A DNA stretch of 60,727 nt from Crystallibacter degradans. GTDB lineage: Bacteria > Actinomycetota > Actinomycetes > Actinomycetales > Micrococcaceae. Location: assembly GCF_012952295.1 (NCBI RefSeq), contig NZ_JABBCH010000020.1, positions 1 through 60,727 of the forward strand, read 5' to 3'. Below are positions 16,229-24,594 of the stretch, piece by piece (position 1 is the stretch's first letter; each line of letters begins with the position of its first letter). A program made the position numbers and the translations under genes. The notes beneath the pieces were generated by a model. That model saw only the letters and a program-made list of their open reading frames with translations. It ran no database searches and was not told the DNA's origin.

Positions 16229-16276
16229 GTTGACAGTCTCAAAGTGAGACGCAACGTCGGGACTGGCCCCGATACT
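16229..16276 (+). promoter_or_regulatory. Promoter region with GTCTCAA-A-GTGAGAC operator before the monooxygenase gene
   Basis: GACAGTCTCAAAGTGAGAC (16232-16250) matches the site at 9226-9244 in 18 of 19 bases. A -10-like GATACT or TACTGT follows about 22 bases downstream. No matching -35 is properly spaced, as expected for an activator-dependent promoter. The start codon is about 70 bases further on. Confidence 0.55.
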
Positions 16277-16345
16277 GTGAAACCAGATACATCACCTAGT
16301 GATGTGGATTACGGAAAAAGACAGCACACTGAAAGGACTTGAACG

Positions 16346-17437
16346 ATGCTGAACATCGGAATCAATCTGGGCTTCGGGAAGCTTGATGAGAACCTGACCG
16401 ACGAAGAGATGTACCACGGCGAGATCGATCTTGCCGTCCGCAGCGAGGTGCTGGGATATGACAGTGTCTGGGCTGTAGAGCATCACTTCAGCGATTACTC
16501 GATGTGCCCGGACAACCTGCTGATGATGGCGAATATCGCAGGGCAAACGAAGGAAATTAAGCTCGGCACCGGTGCCGTGATTGTTCCCTGGAATGATCCG
16601 CTGCGTGTCGCAGAGAAAGCCCTGATGGTGGACGCCATTTCCAAGGGCCGTCTGCTGCTAGGTGTCGGCCGAGGCCTGTCCCGCAAAGAATATGTGCCGT
16701 TCCGTATTCCGCTGGAGGAAACGCGGGATCGCTTCGACGAGGCGTCTGCCATGATTTTCGAAGCTGTTGAATCAGGCACTATCGAGGGTGAGGGGCCGTA
16801 CTACCCGCAGCCGCGCACCGAGCTCCGTCCGGGACCTAGAGGGTCATTCGTGGACCGCCGCTACTGCGTCGCCGGATCGCCGGATTCCATCACCTCGGCA
16901 GTAAACCTGCGTGCACGTCTCATGTCATTTATTGTTCGACCGGTTCCGGACCTAATGGGCAATTTCAACACCTATCGCGAGAAGTACGAGGAACAGCATG
17001 GTGAGGTTGCTCCTCCTATCTGCCTTAACGTCAACATGTACTGCCATGAAGACGATGGACTGGCCCAGGAACGTCATTTCGAATACATCTCCCGGTTCTT
17101 CCACTCGAATGTGGATCACTACGAAATGGCCGGCGACCACTTCGCCACCACCAAGGGATACGAACGCTATGCCGATGGCGCGAAGCGGATCAGGGAAGCC
17201 GGGCTCCAGGGCGCTGCCGACAAATACGCCGAGACGGCCCTCTGGGGCAACCCCGAGCGCATCCTTGGTCAGATCGAAGAGATTCGCGACGTTCTCGGAG
17301 ACTTTGAAATCATTGTTGCCCCGTGCTTCGGGGGCATGCCATACGACCAGGCCCGCGACAGTCTTGAGCTGTTCGCACGTGAAGTCATGCCAAAGGCGCG
17401 CAGCCTGAACGGGAAGAGGGCCAGCGTCGCGGCGTAG
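16346..17437 (+). CDS. LLM-class flavin-dependent monooxygenase (bacterial luciferase-like)
   Basis: 363 aa. TIM-barrel luciferase-like monooxygenase using reduced FMN and O2. Visible family features are GYDSVWAVEHHFSDYSMCPD, KLGTGAVIVPWNDPLRVAEK, GRLLLGVGRGLSRKEYVPF and RRYCVAGSPDSI. The closest-looking relatives are alkanal or ketone monooxygenases of two-component systems. AAAGGA lies about 9 bases before the ATG. It has its own promoter and operator and a hairpin after it. The likely FMNH2 supplier is the flavin reductase encoded at 20254-20796. A frameshifted copy of the C-terminus lies at 8773-9009. Confidence 0.83.
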   Translation: MLNIGINLGFGKLDENLTDEEMYHGEIDLAVRSEVLGYDSVWAVEHHFSDYSMCPDNLLMMANIAGQTKEIKLGTGAVIVPWNDPLRVAEKALMVDAISKGRLLLGVGRGLSRKEYVPFRIPLEETRDRFDEASAMIFEAVESGTIEGEGPYYPQPRTELRPGPRGSFVDRRYCVAGSPDSITSAVNLRARLMSFIVRPVPDLMGNFNTYREKYEEQHGEVAPPICLNVNMYCHEDDGLAQERHFEYISRFFHSNVDHYEMAGDHFATTKGYERYADGAKRIREAGLQGAADKYAETALWGNPERILGQIEEIRDVLGDFEIIVAPCFGGMPYDQARDSLELFAREVMPKARSLNGKRASVAA

Positions 17438-17443
17438 GGTTTC

Positions 17444-17473
17444 GGGAACCGGCGGCCAAAATCGCCGGTTCCC
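17444..17473 (+). terminator. Perfect 11-bp hairpin after the monooxygenase gene
   Basis: GGGAACCGGCG pairs with CGCCGGTTCCC around an 8-base loop. There is no long T run after it, so it may attenuate rather than end transcription into the regulator gene. Confidence 0.6.
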
Positions 17474-17536
17474 GGTGAACCTTTAGGGATCAATCGAGGG
17501 AAGGAAAGCGATTTTGTTGACGCGGAGGGATAAGGC

Positions 17537-19330
17537 ATGAATGTCCAGTTACTCAATTCCGGGCGTCAGGTCCCCTCCACTGCAGCTGAATGGGGCCGGG
17601 TACACGAGAGTAAACTTGAGGTGCTGAAACAGGACGCGCGGAGGATTGACCCGGCCGATTTTCCTGATGTCCGCAGCGAAGTCGTCATGTCCTGGAAGCG
17701 CTCCATGCTGGCCGGGGTGGACCCCTGGGACGCAGAGATTCCCTTTGACCAAGACTTCACCCCCAAGAGCCGGCTGGCCCAGGTGGCCCAACCCATCCTG
17801 AACCGCTTGGAAGACCAGATCTCGGACCTGAGTTCCTGGGGATTCATCACCGACCGGGCCTGCAGGTTGCTAACAGTTGTCGTCGGGGACTCTCCACAGG
17901 CCAAAAGGCTGCGCCAGGTCGACCTACGGCCGGGTCTGTGCTTCGCCGAAGACGCGATCGGAACCAACGGCATCGGCTGCGCTCACGAAGAGCAAAAAGC
18001 CTTCATCGTTTCCGGTACCGAGCATTTCCGGATGAACACGGAAATTCTCACTACAACCGGTGTCATGATTCGAGATCCCTATACCAAGCGCTACGTGGGA
18101 ACCCTGGGTGTCCACTGCCGCCGTGAGTACGGTTCCGCCGCATTGCTCCCGTTGGTGACCGAAATCGCCCGTTCTATGGAAACGCAGTTACTGGCCAGCC
18201 GTGCGGACGGTGAACGTGTTTTCTTCGATGTTTTCCTCCGAACGCAGCGACGCTTCAGAGGACCGGCGGTAGGTATTACCAGATCCCTCTACCTTGCCAA
18301 CACGCAGGCACGTGAAATCGTTCGGGAAGCGGACGAAGACCTGCTGCGCAGGCTGGCCGAAGAAGCGAGTGTTCGGTCCCGTCCGAGGACCGTGCGGCGG
18401 CGATTGAGCTCGGGACACGCAGTGACCATCCAGATAGTGCCTGTAGAGCAGGTGAGAGGTGATTTTGCAGCTGTCCTTACTCTGGAGCCTGAACTCGAAC
18501 GAAAAAGCGTTCACTTCGGCGGTCTTCAGCTGGAGGGCGGCACTGCAGACCGCCCCGATTTCCGTACACAGCTCACTCAGGGCCTGAACGCCGGCCATGC
18601 AGTGCTGCTGACGGGTGAAAGGGGAACAGGCAAGCGCTTCACTGCTATGGACGCTTTACGGCAGCAGTCGAGCATTGAACCAGTGGAAATTGATGGTTCC
18701 GTGGTAAATCTGGGTCCCGCCGAATGGCTGAGGGCACTGCGGTCAGTGGTAGAAGTTCTGGAGCGACCGGTCATTCTGAGCCATATCGAGGAAATCCCAC
18801 TGGACCTAGTGACGACCGTCGCGGATCTCGTCGCGAGGGCCTCATGCACACTTATCGGGACGACCTCGGAAGAAGCGGATGAAGATAGCCCGACGGTTTT
18901 CGTGCATGAGAGTTTTCCTGTCGTGGTCCCGGTACCGCCGTTAAGGGATCGTGCGGATGAATTTGCGGCGCTGTGCCGCAGCATTCTGGCTGACCTCGAG
19001 GCAGCGGACGGCAGGACCGGCACCCTTGCCACGAAAGCCTTGGCGGCGTTGGTCGCAGGTGACTGGCCCGGTAACATCCGCCAGTTGCGGCAGGTCCTTG
19101 CCACGTCACGTGTACGGGCCACCGGCCACGAAATAAGGTTAGGCGACTTGCCACCGCGCTATGGAAACGGGCAGAGCGGAAGATACCTGGGGGAGATGGA
19201 ACGGGTGGAGCGGCAAACTCTCATCGTGGCCCTGAGGGAAGCCGGCGGCAACAGAAACATTGCAGCAGAGAAACTCGGGATCTCCCGCGCCACCATTTAC
19301 CGCAAGCTCAAGCGCTACGAGCTGCACTGA
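17537..19330 (+). CDS. AcoR/MimR-like activator with GAF, degenerate AAA+ and Fis-type HTH
   Basis: 597 aa. An N-terminal sensor region with a GAF domain covers about residues 60-215 (SSWGFITDRACRLLTVVVGD; EDAIGTNGIGCAHEEQKAFI VSG). The AAA+-like domain has a Walker A loop G360-ERGTGK, an arginine-finger-like PPLRDRADEF and DWPGNIRQLRQVL. The C-terminal Fis helix-turn-helix is GNRNIAAEKLGISRATIYRK LKRYEL. The GAFTGA loop that contacts sigma-54 is absent and Walker B is lost (ILSHIEEIP), as in actinobacterial members that work without sigma-54. GGAGGGATAAGG precedes the ATG. The palindromes at 9226 and 16236 are its probable targets. It lies between the monooxygenase gene and the dehydrogenase-to-kinase operon. 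Confidence 0.85.
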   Translation: MNVQLLNSGRQVPSTAAEWGRVHESKLEVLKQDARRIDPADFPDVRSEVVMSWKRSMLAGVDPWDAEIPFDQDFTPKSRLAQVAQPILNRLEDQISDLSSWGFITDRACRLLTVVVGDSPQAKRLRQVDLRPGLCFAEDAIGTNGIGCAHEEQKAFIVSGTEHFRMNTEILTTTGVMIRDPYTKRYVGTLGVHCRREYGSAALLPLVTEIARSMETQLLASRADGERVFFDVFLRTQRRFRGPAVGITRSLYLANTQAREIVREADEDLLRRLAEEASVRSRPRTVRRRLSSGHAVTIQIVPVEQVRGDFAAVLTLEPELERKSVHFGGLQLEGGTADRPDFRTQLTQGLNAGHAVLLTGERGTGKRFTAMDALRQQSSIEPVEIDGSVVNLGPAEWLRALRSVVEVLERPVILSHIEEIPLDLVTTVADLVARASCTLIGTTSEEADEDSPTVFVHESFPVVVPVPPLRDRADEFAALCRSILADLEAADGRTGTLATKALAALVAGDWPGNIRQLRQVLATSRVRATGHEIRLGDLPPRYGNGQSGRYLGEMERVERQTLIVALREAGGNRNIAAEKLGISRATIYRKLKRYELH

Positions 19331-19414
19331 TCCCGCAACACCAGCAGGCAAACGGGAACAACAACAGCACAACAGCCGTACTGCGCATGCAGTCAGCAAA
19401 GAAATGGGACAGAG

Positions 19415-20257
19415 ATGAACAGGACTGTGGATTTCGCCGGAACGACGGCGGTGATTACCGGGGGTGCCTCGGGCATCGGGAAAGGAATTGCCAAAAGCTT
19501 CTTGGCCCGCGGCTCCAACGTCGTCATCGCCGACATCGATGAAGCATCCCTTGCGAGGACAGCCAAGGAATTGGGTGTGCTGGGCCTACGGACAGACGTC
19601 ACGGATCCCGAAAGCGTCCAATCGCTCGCCGACAGGGCGGTCGGGGAATACGGCGAAGTGCACGTGATCTGCAACAACGCCGGTGTAGGTCCGATGTCTG
19701 CGATGTCCAGCCTTACCCTGGAGGACTGGAAATGGATGATCGACGTCAATCTATATGGCGTCATCTACGGCGTGCACGCCTTCCTGCCGGTACTTGAAAA
19801 GAACACGGACTGGGGACACATCGTCAACACCTCCTCGATGTCGGTAGTTGCGCCGCCGCCGAACCTAGGCGCCTACGTGGCGGCCAAGGCCGGCGTGCTG
19901 GGCCTTACCGAAGTGCTCGACAAAGAGTTGGAACAGAGGAATTCCGTCGTACGTGCAACCGCACTTATTCCGGGTCCGGTGCGGACCAACATCATGAATA
20001 GCCTGCGGACCAGGCCGGCGGCCGGGAACAGCTCGCTCTACGACGTCGACATAGCAGACAACGGCAAAAACTTCCGGTTTCTGGAACCAGAGGCTGTTGG
20101 TCAGATCGTCCTCGACGCCATTCGAAGCAACGCAACCTTCACTGCAACGCACGCCGAGTGGCTGCCCCAGGTAGCTGACCGGCACACCCGCATCCAGCAG
20201 GGTTTCCCGCCCTGCAAAACGCCTGAACAGTTTTCCACGGAAGGAAACAAACCATGA
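19415..20257 (+). CDS. Short-chain dehydrogenase/reductase (SDR)
   Basis: 280 aa. Classical SDR with the cofactor motif GGASGIG near residue 16, an acidic residue after the second strand (VVIADIDEASL, suggesting NAD(H) preference), NNAGVG, the catalytic Ser in NTSSMSV and the YxxxK of AYVAAKAG. It oxidises a secondary alcohol or reduces a ketone. AUGA overlap with the flavin reductase gene (4 bases) shows a shared operon. The insertion after GPVRTNIM is longer than usual and may shape the substrate site. Confidence 0.84.
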   Translation: MNRTVDFAGTTAVITGGASGIGKGIAKSFLARGSNVVIADIDEASLARTAKELGVLGLRTDVTDPESVQSLADRAVGEYGEVHVICNNAGVGPMSAMSSLTLEDWKWMIDVNLYGVIYGVHAFLPVLEKNTDWGHIVNTSSMSVVAPPPNLGAYVAAKAGVLGLTEVLDKELEQRNSVVRATALIPGPVRTNIMNSLRTRPAAGNSSLYDVDIADNGKNFRFLEPEAVGQIVLDAIRSNATFTATHAEWLPQVADRHTRIQQGFPPCKTPEQFSTEGNKP

Positions 20258-20796
20258 CGAACGCGACCAGCGAACCGCAGACGCAAGCCCAGACCGCGAC
20301 TGATGCCGCCATGGAACTCAGCAACCGGGTCCGGGCAGTGCACCGCCAGTATCCCACCGGTGTCACGGTGGTGACCGCTGCCGTCGGGGGAAAACCGTAC
20401 GGTCTGGCCGTGAACGCCTTTTCCAGCATTTCGCTGGAGCCGCCTCTGGTTCTGGTCTGCGTCAACGAGTCATCTCGGTCCTATCCGGCGGTCTTCGAGA
20501 GCGAGTACATCGGCATCAATATCCTTGCGGCTGACCAGATGAATGTGGCTGCTACCTTCGCCAAATCCGGTGGTGACAAATTCGCTGAACTGGACTGGAC
20601 GCTGAGCGAGTTGGCTGTGCCTGTTCTCAACGGCGTGGCCGGGCATTTCGAACTTGAAGTCAAGTACAAGATTCCGGCCTACTCGCACACGATCTTTATC
20701 GGCCAGGTTGTAGAAGCTGCTTCAGCACAGAAGGCCCCGCTGGTCTATCAGGCAGGGAAGTTCTTTGACGGCGCCCTGCTGGAGCCAGTTCTCTAG
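20254..20796 (+). CDS. Flavin reductase of a two-component monooxygenase (HpaC-like)
   Basis: 180 aa. After a polar stretch of about 22 residues come the flavin reductase signatures RQYPTGVTVVTAAVGGKPYG, LAVNAFSSISLEPPLVLVCV and IGINILAADQ. The GD motif expected near the C-terminus reads KIPAYSHTIFIGQVVEAAS with a shifted histidine. It makes FMNH2 from NAD(P)H for a partner oxygenase; the luciferase-like protein at 16346 is the obvious candidate. It is translationally coupled to the SDR gene upstream. Confidence 0.85.
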   Translation: MTNATSEPQTQAQTATDAAMELSNRVRAVHRQYPTGVTVVTAAVGGKPYGLAVNAFSSISLEPPLVLVCVNESSRSYPAVFESEYIGINILAADQMNVAATFAKSGGDKFAELDWTLSELAVPVLNGVAGHFELEVKYKIPAYSHTIFIGQVVEAASAQKAPLVYQAGKFFDGALLEPVL

Positions 20797-20832
20797 CCTC
20801 TCATCGAAGCGGAATCAACGAGGAGTTTACCC

Positions 20833-21267
20833 ATGAGCATTACCCAGAACAGCATCGAAGACAGCAACCGGGAGCAGCTGCTGCTGGTTCTAGACCACAA
20901 CGGACCGGAGGGCGCGCTGGAGTCCCTGGATAAGTACTACACCTCAGACTTCGTGCGCCACGGTGACAAGGGCGACTACGACAAAGAGCGGTTGCGCGAA
21001 GGGCTACGCCGTTTGTACATCGGATTTCCTGATCTGAAACGCATGCAGTTCGACATCATCGCGCAAGGGGACAAAGTGGCTTACCGGTGGGAAGCCACCG
21101 GAACACATCTGGGTGAATACCTCGGCGTGCGCGCCACCAAGCGGCCGGTCATCGCCCGAGGCATGGTGATGTGCCGCTTTCAGGACGGCATGGTCGCCGA
21201 AGAGTGGGCATCGTGGAACAAGGCGAGCCTGCTGCACGACCTTGGCATCATTCCGTTGGACCGATAG
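20833..21267 (+). CDS. SnoaL-like / ester cyclase family protein
   Basis: 144 aa of the NTF2-like alpha+beta barrel class: LESLDKYYTSDFVRHGDKGD, GFPDLKRMQFDIIAQGDKVA YRWEATGTHLGEYLGV and AEEWASWNKASLLHDLGII. Members include polyketide cyclases, small hydrolases and isomerases that use the barrel pocket for acid-base chemistry. Here it lies between a flavin reductase and an SDR gene. I infer that it opens, hydrates or isomerises an oxygenated intermediate, but no catalytic residue can be fixed by eye. GAGGAG precedes the ATG. Confidence 0.75.
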   Translation: MSITQNSIEDSNREQLLLVLDHNGPEGALESLDKYYTSDFVRHGDKGDYDKERLREGLRRLYIGFPDLKRMQFDIIAQGDKVAYRWEATGTHLGEYLGVRATKRPVIARGMVMCRFQDGMVAEEWASWNKASLLHDLGIIPLDR

Positions 21268-21277
21268 GAGCATTCTG

Positions 21278-22219
21278 TTGAAAGAATTCAAGGGGAAAGT
21301 TGCGTTCATTACCGGCGGCGCTTCCGGCGCAGGCTTTGGCCAAGCGCAGGTCTTCGGACAAGCAGGGTGCCGAATCGCCATAGCGGATATAAGGCAGGAC
21401 GCACTCGACGACGCTGCAGTCAGGCTGCGCGAGGAAGGCATTGAAGCCCACACCATCCGGTTGGATATCTCGGACCGTGCAGCCTACGCGGAAGCGGCTG
21501 ACGAGGTGGACTCGGTTTTCGGCGGCCCGCCGCAACTGCTGTTCAACACCGCCGGAGTTAACAGCTTCGGTCCGTTGGAAAATGCCACTTACGAGGACTT
21601 CGACTGGATCTTCGGGGTTAACCTCAACGGAGTCATCAACGGCATCCAGACTTTCCTGCCACGGATGATCGCCAGCGGCCGGGACGGGCACATCGTAACA
21701 ACGTCCTCCATGGCCGGTTTCGAGGGAAGCCCGACGGCGGCAATATACGCAGCGACGAAGGCGGCGGTTTTCAACCTGATGGAAAGCTACGCCCTGGCGC
21801 TACCCAAATACGGCATAGGCGCGTCCGTCCTGTGTCCGGCGAGCATCCGCTCCAATATTGCCCATGCGCAGCAGACCCGCCCAGAGCATCTGGCCAAAAA
21901 CAGCGGATTCCGTTCAGACGAGGAATTCATTGAACTGCAGCATCAGCTGTACAGCGGCGGTATGGATCCCGTGGTGCTTGCCCAGCATGTCAAGCGTGCT
22001 ATCGAGAATGACGAGCTGTATGTCCTTCCCTATCCCGAGACGAAGGAGGGCATCCAGGCGCACTTCAACACGATCTTGGATGCCTTTGCTGATCTGGACA
22101 GTGACAGGGAAGGCGCCGACCAACGCGCCCGGGCCTTTGCGGAGTACCGGGCAAAGGCTGCCCGGAGCAAGGCAGCCCACGAAGCTGCCTCAACAGGGAG
22201 CGCGGCTCTAGCCAACTGA
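21278..22219 (+). CDS. Short-chain dehydrogenase/reductase (SDR), second of the operon
   Basis: 313 aa. TTG start with AGGAG 7 bases upstream, giving KEFKGKVAFITGGASGAGFG. The cofactor motif GGASGAG, an acidic VAIADIR-type strand end (CRIAIADIRQDA), FNTAGVN in place of NNAG, the Ser in TTSSMAGF and the YAATK catalytic pair are present. The C-terminal tail after residue 285 is rich in Ala, Arg and Lys. It is related to but distinct from the first SDR, so two successive alcohol/ketone steps are likely. It overlaps neither neighbour; 59 bases separate it from the aldolase gene. Confidence 0.83.
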   Translation: MKEFKGKVAFITGGASGAGFGQAQVFGQAGCRIAIADIRQDALDDAAVRLREEGIEAHTIRLDISDRAAYAEAADEVDSVFGGPPQLLFNTAGVNSFGPLENATYEDFDWIFGVNLNGVINGIQTFLPRMIASGRDGHIVTTSSMAGFEGSPTAAIYAATKAAVFNLMESYALALPKYGIGASVLCPASIRSNIAHAQQTRPEHLAKNSGFRSDEEFIELQHQLYSGGMDPVVLAQHVKRAIENDELYVLPYPETKEGIQAHFNTILDAFADLDSDREGADQRARAFAEYRAKAARSKAAHEAASTGSAALAN

Positions 22220-22278
22220 GGTGAAAGGGATGCAACTCGCCCCGCCGCTGTGCCATTTGACCAATCAAGGGAGTTTTC

Positions 22279-23139
22279 ATGGCTGTTGTGCCACTCAAAG
22301 AAATCGTGGCCGTAGCGTTCGAGGAACGCTACGGCGTCCCCGCGATCAACATTTTCAATGACCTCACGCTGGAAGCGGTGCTGGCCGGTGCGGTTGAGGC
22401 GAACTCGCCGGTGATCGTCCAGACCTCAGTGAAAACCGTCAAATCGATCGGTTCCGCGGTGCTGTTCAAGATGTGGGAAGCGATGACCGCCGGGATTGAG
22501 GTACCAGTGACGCTGCACCTGGACCATTGCCCGGACCGCGCGGTCATTACCGAGTGCCTGGAGCGGGGCTGGAATTCCGTGCTTTTTGATGCTTCCGAAC
22601 TGCCCGTGGAGGAGAATCTGCGGCAGACCATCGAAGTTGTCGCAGAGGCGCGAAAGTTCGGCGCCCATGTAGAGGGGGAGATCGAGTCCATCACTGGTGT
22701 TGAAGACGGCATCGGCTCCGATGATGAGGCGGCAAGGCAGCCGCTGGAGGTAGCGCTGGACTTCATCCGCCGGACTGGCGTGGATGTCTTCGCGCCAGCC
22801 ATCGGCAACGCTCATGGCAAGTACAAGCGGGAACCGGTGCTGGATTTCGAGCGGGTGAGTGACATCGTGCACGCGCAGCCGGTGCCGATCGCCCTGCATG
22901 GCGGCAGCGGCCTGTCCGATGAGCATTTCAACGACCTCATCTCCCGCGGCTGCGCAAAGGTCAACATCTCTACGGCCCTGAAGGTAGAGTACATGCGTTC
23001 GAACCTGGAGTTCCTCAAAGCTGCCGAACAAGCGGATAAGTGGGATCCTCCGTCGTTGTTCAAAAAGGTCAGTGGCGATGTCAGGGACATGACCATCGGA
23101 CTGGCCAAACAGTTCGGCAGCGCCGGAAAGGCGTGGTGA
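22279..23139 (+). CDS. Class II (Zn-dependent) ketose-bisphosphate aldolase family
   Basis: 286 aa, the size of GatY/KbaY/FbaA-type enzymes. Zinc ligands are visible: His83 (HLDHC), His179 (NAHGKYK) and His207 (LHGGSG); the catalytic Asp of the family is Asp82. These enzymes split ketose 1,6-bisphosphates to DHAP and an aldehyde. The context with dihydroxyacetone-kinase-type genes and a phosphatase implies a ketose phosphate other than the glycolytic one. GGGAG precedes the ATG. The start of the HAD gene overlaps its stop (GTGA). Confidence 0.86.
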   Translation: MAVVPLKEIVAVAFEERYGVPAINIFNDLTLEAVLAGAVEANSPVIVQTSVKTVKSIGSAVLFKMWEAMTAGIEVPVTLHLDHCPDRAVITECLERGWNSVLFDASELPVEENLRQTIEVVAEARKFGAHVEGEIESITGVEDGIGSDDEAARQPLEVALDFIRRTGVDVFAPAIGNAHGKYKREPVLDFERVSDIVHAQPVPIALHGGSGLSDEHFNDLISRGCAKVNISTALKVEYMRSNLEFLKAAEQADKWDPPSLFKKVSGDVRDMTIGLAKQFGSAGKAW

Positions 23140-23927
23140 CCGTGCCTGCTCTAATCTTCGACTGCGACGGTGTTCTAGCCGATACGGAACGCTTCGGCCA
23201 CCTGCCGGCGTTCAACCGGACGTTCGAGGAGTTCGAGCTGCCAGTCAGATGGAGCGAAGCGGACTATGCACTCAAGCTGCGCATTGGGGGCGGCAAGGAG
23301 CGAATGGCCAGCCTGCTCACCGAAGAGTTTGTCGCAGCCAACGGACTACCAGCGGACGACGCAGGGCAGAAGGAAGTGCTGGCTGCCTGGCACAAATCCA
23401 AAACGTCCCATTACACTCGTGCCGTTCAGGACGGACTGATGCCGGGGCGGCCGGGCGTTGTGCGGGTAATCGATGAAGCGCTCGCCGCGGGATGGCAGTT
23501 GGCTGTCGCTTCGACATCTGCAGAAGCGTCGGTCCGTGCCGTGCTGGCACATGTAGTTGGCACCGAGCGGGCAGCGAATTTCAAAGTCTACGCGGGGGAT
23601 ATTGTGCCGCGGAAGAAGCCTGCTCCGGACATCTACGAACACGCCCTTTCGGATCTGGATGTGGCCCCTGATGAGGTGATTGTGGTCGAAGACAGTGGAA
23701 ACGGTCTCCGCGCGGCACTGGCCGCCGGCCTGAAGACCGTGGTGACCGTCAGCAGCTACACGGCCGCTGAAAATTTCGACGGCGCAGCCCTGGTGGTCTC
23801 GTCCCTTGGCGACCGGGATGAACCTGCCGAAGCCCTGCATGACCCGCTTCGCCTTCAGCCACACGGCGAAGTAACCCTTGAAAACTTTAGGTCAATCCTG
23901 GCCGCCTCGGAGGTGAAAGCACCATGA
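23136..23927 (+). CDS. HAD-superfamily hydrolase (beta-phosphoglucomutase/phosphatase type)
   Basis: 263 aa. Motif I DCDGVLADTE (two catalytic aspartates), a helical cap from about residue 20 to 95, motif II Ser/Thr in VASTSAEASV, motif III Lys in PRKKPAPDIYEHAL and motif IV VVEDSGNG are all visible. The fold is that of CbbY-like sugar phosphatases and mutases. The GTG start overlaps the aldolase stop. A second GTG two codons later is possible. I infer a phosphatase that removes phosphate from a pathway sugar phosphate or proofreads by-products. The C-terminus overlaps dhaL by four bases. Confidence 0.84.
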   Translation: MTVPALIFDCDGVLADTERFGHLPAFNRTFEEFELPVRWSEADYALKLRIGGGKERMASLLTEEFVAANGLPADDAGQKEVLAAWHKSKTSHYTRAVQDGLMPGRPGVVRVIDEALAAGWQLAVASTSAEASVRAVLAHVVGTERAANFKVYAGDIVPRKKPAPDIYEHALSDLDVAPDEVIVVEDSGNGLRAALAAGLKTVVTVSSYTAAENFDGAALVVSSLGDRDEPAEALHDPLRLQPHGEVTLENFRSILAASEVKAP

Positions 23928-24562
23928 CAACCCAGAGTTTCATCGACACCGAATTCATCGTCAAAACCATTGCCCAGACCGCTGTCGACAGCGAACAGGA
24001 ATTCTGTGACCTTGACGCCGTTGTCGGGGATGGGGATTTCGGCTACTCACTGGCCCGCGGTTTCGAAATTGTGCTGCAGGACTGGGAGAGCTATGACCGC
24101 ACCGACATTGGAACATTCGTGCAGCGGGTCGCCATGGTGATTTCAGCACGTATCGGAGGTACCTCCGGTCCGATCTGGGGAACCGCGTTCCTGCGGGCAG
24201 CCTCCGTGGTCAAGGGTAAAGAAGCAGTCAACGGCGCTGATGCTGTTGCCATGCTCCGCGCCGCGGTGGAGGGAATTAAGGCACGGGGCGGTGCGGAGGT
24301 CGGGGAGAAAACGCTGCTGGACGCCCTGGTGCCCCTGGCCGACGCGCTGGAGCAGGCTAACGCAGAAGGTGCCGGAATAGCAGCAGCCATCGAAAAAGCA
24401 GCGAAGACGGCCCGCAGTGCCGCTGAAGCGACCAGCTCGATGGTGGCCAGGCGCGGACGGGCGAGCTACAGCGGAGAACGCAGCATCGGTTCCCCCGACG
24501 CCGGCGCCATGGCCGTGGCGATCATCCTCGAACGCATCAACGCCGAGTTGCCTGCACGTTAG
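23924..24562 (+). CDS. dhaL: Dihydroxyacetone kinase-type subunit DhaL (nucleotide-binding)
   Basis: 212 aa, the all-alpha ADP/ATP-binding domain. The Mg-nucleotide aspartates sit in DLDAVVGDGDFG (Asp31, Asp36, Asp38), and GTSGPIWG and SYSGERSIGSPDAGA match the family's phosphate loop and ending. Coupled by ATGA overlap to the HAD gene and followed by dhaK. There is no dhaM (PTS donor) gene, so the pair may be ATP-dependent, as for ketotetrose kinases of actinobacteria, rather than PEP-dependent. Order L before K is reversed from the common K-L order. Confidence 0.88.
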   Translation: MTTQSFIDTEFIVKTIAQTAVDSEQEFCDLDAVVGDGDFGYSLARGFEIVLQDWESYDRTDIGTFVQRVAMVISARIGGTSGPIWGTAFLRAASVVKGKEAVNGADAVAMLRAAVEGIKARGGAEVGEKTLLDALVPLADALEQANAEGAGIAAAIEKAAKTARSAAEATSSMVARRGRASYSGERSIGSPDAGAMAVAIILERINAELPAR

Positions 24563-24594
24563 GTAAGCAACCATCACAAGGAAGTGGAGCAAGC

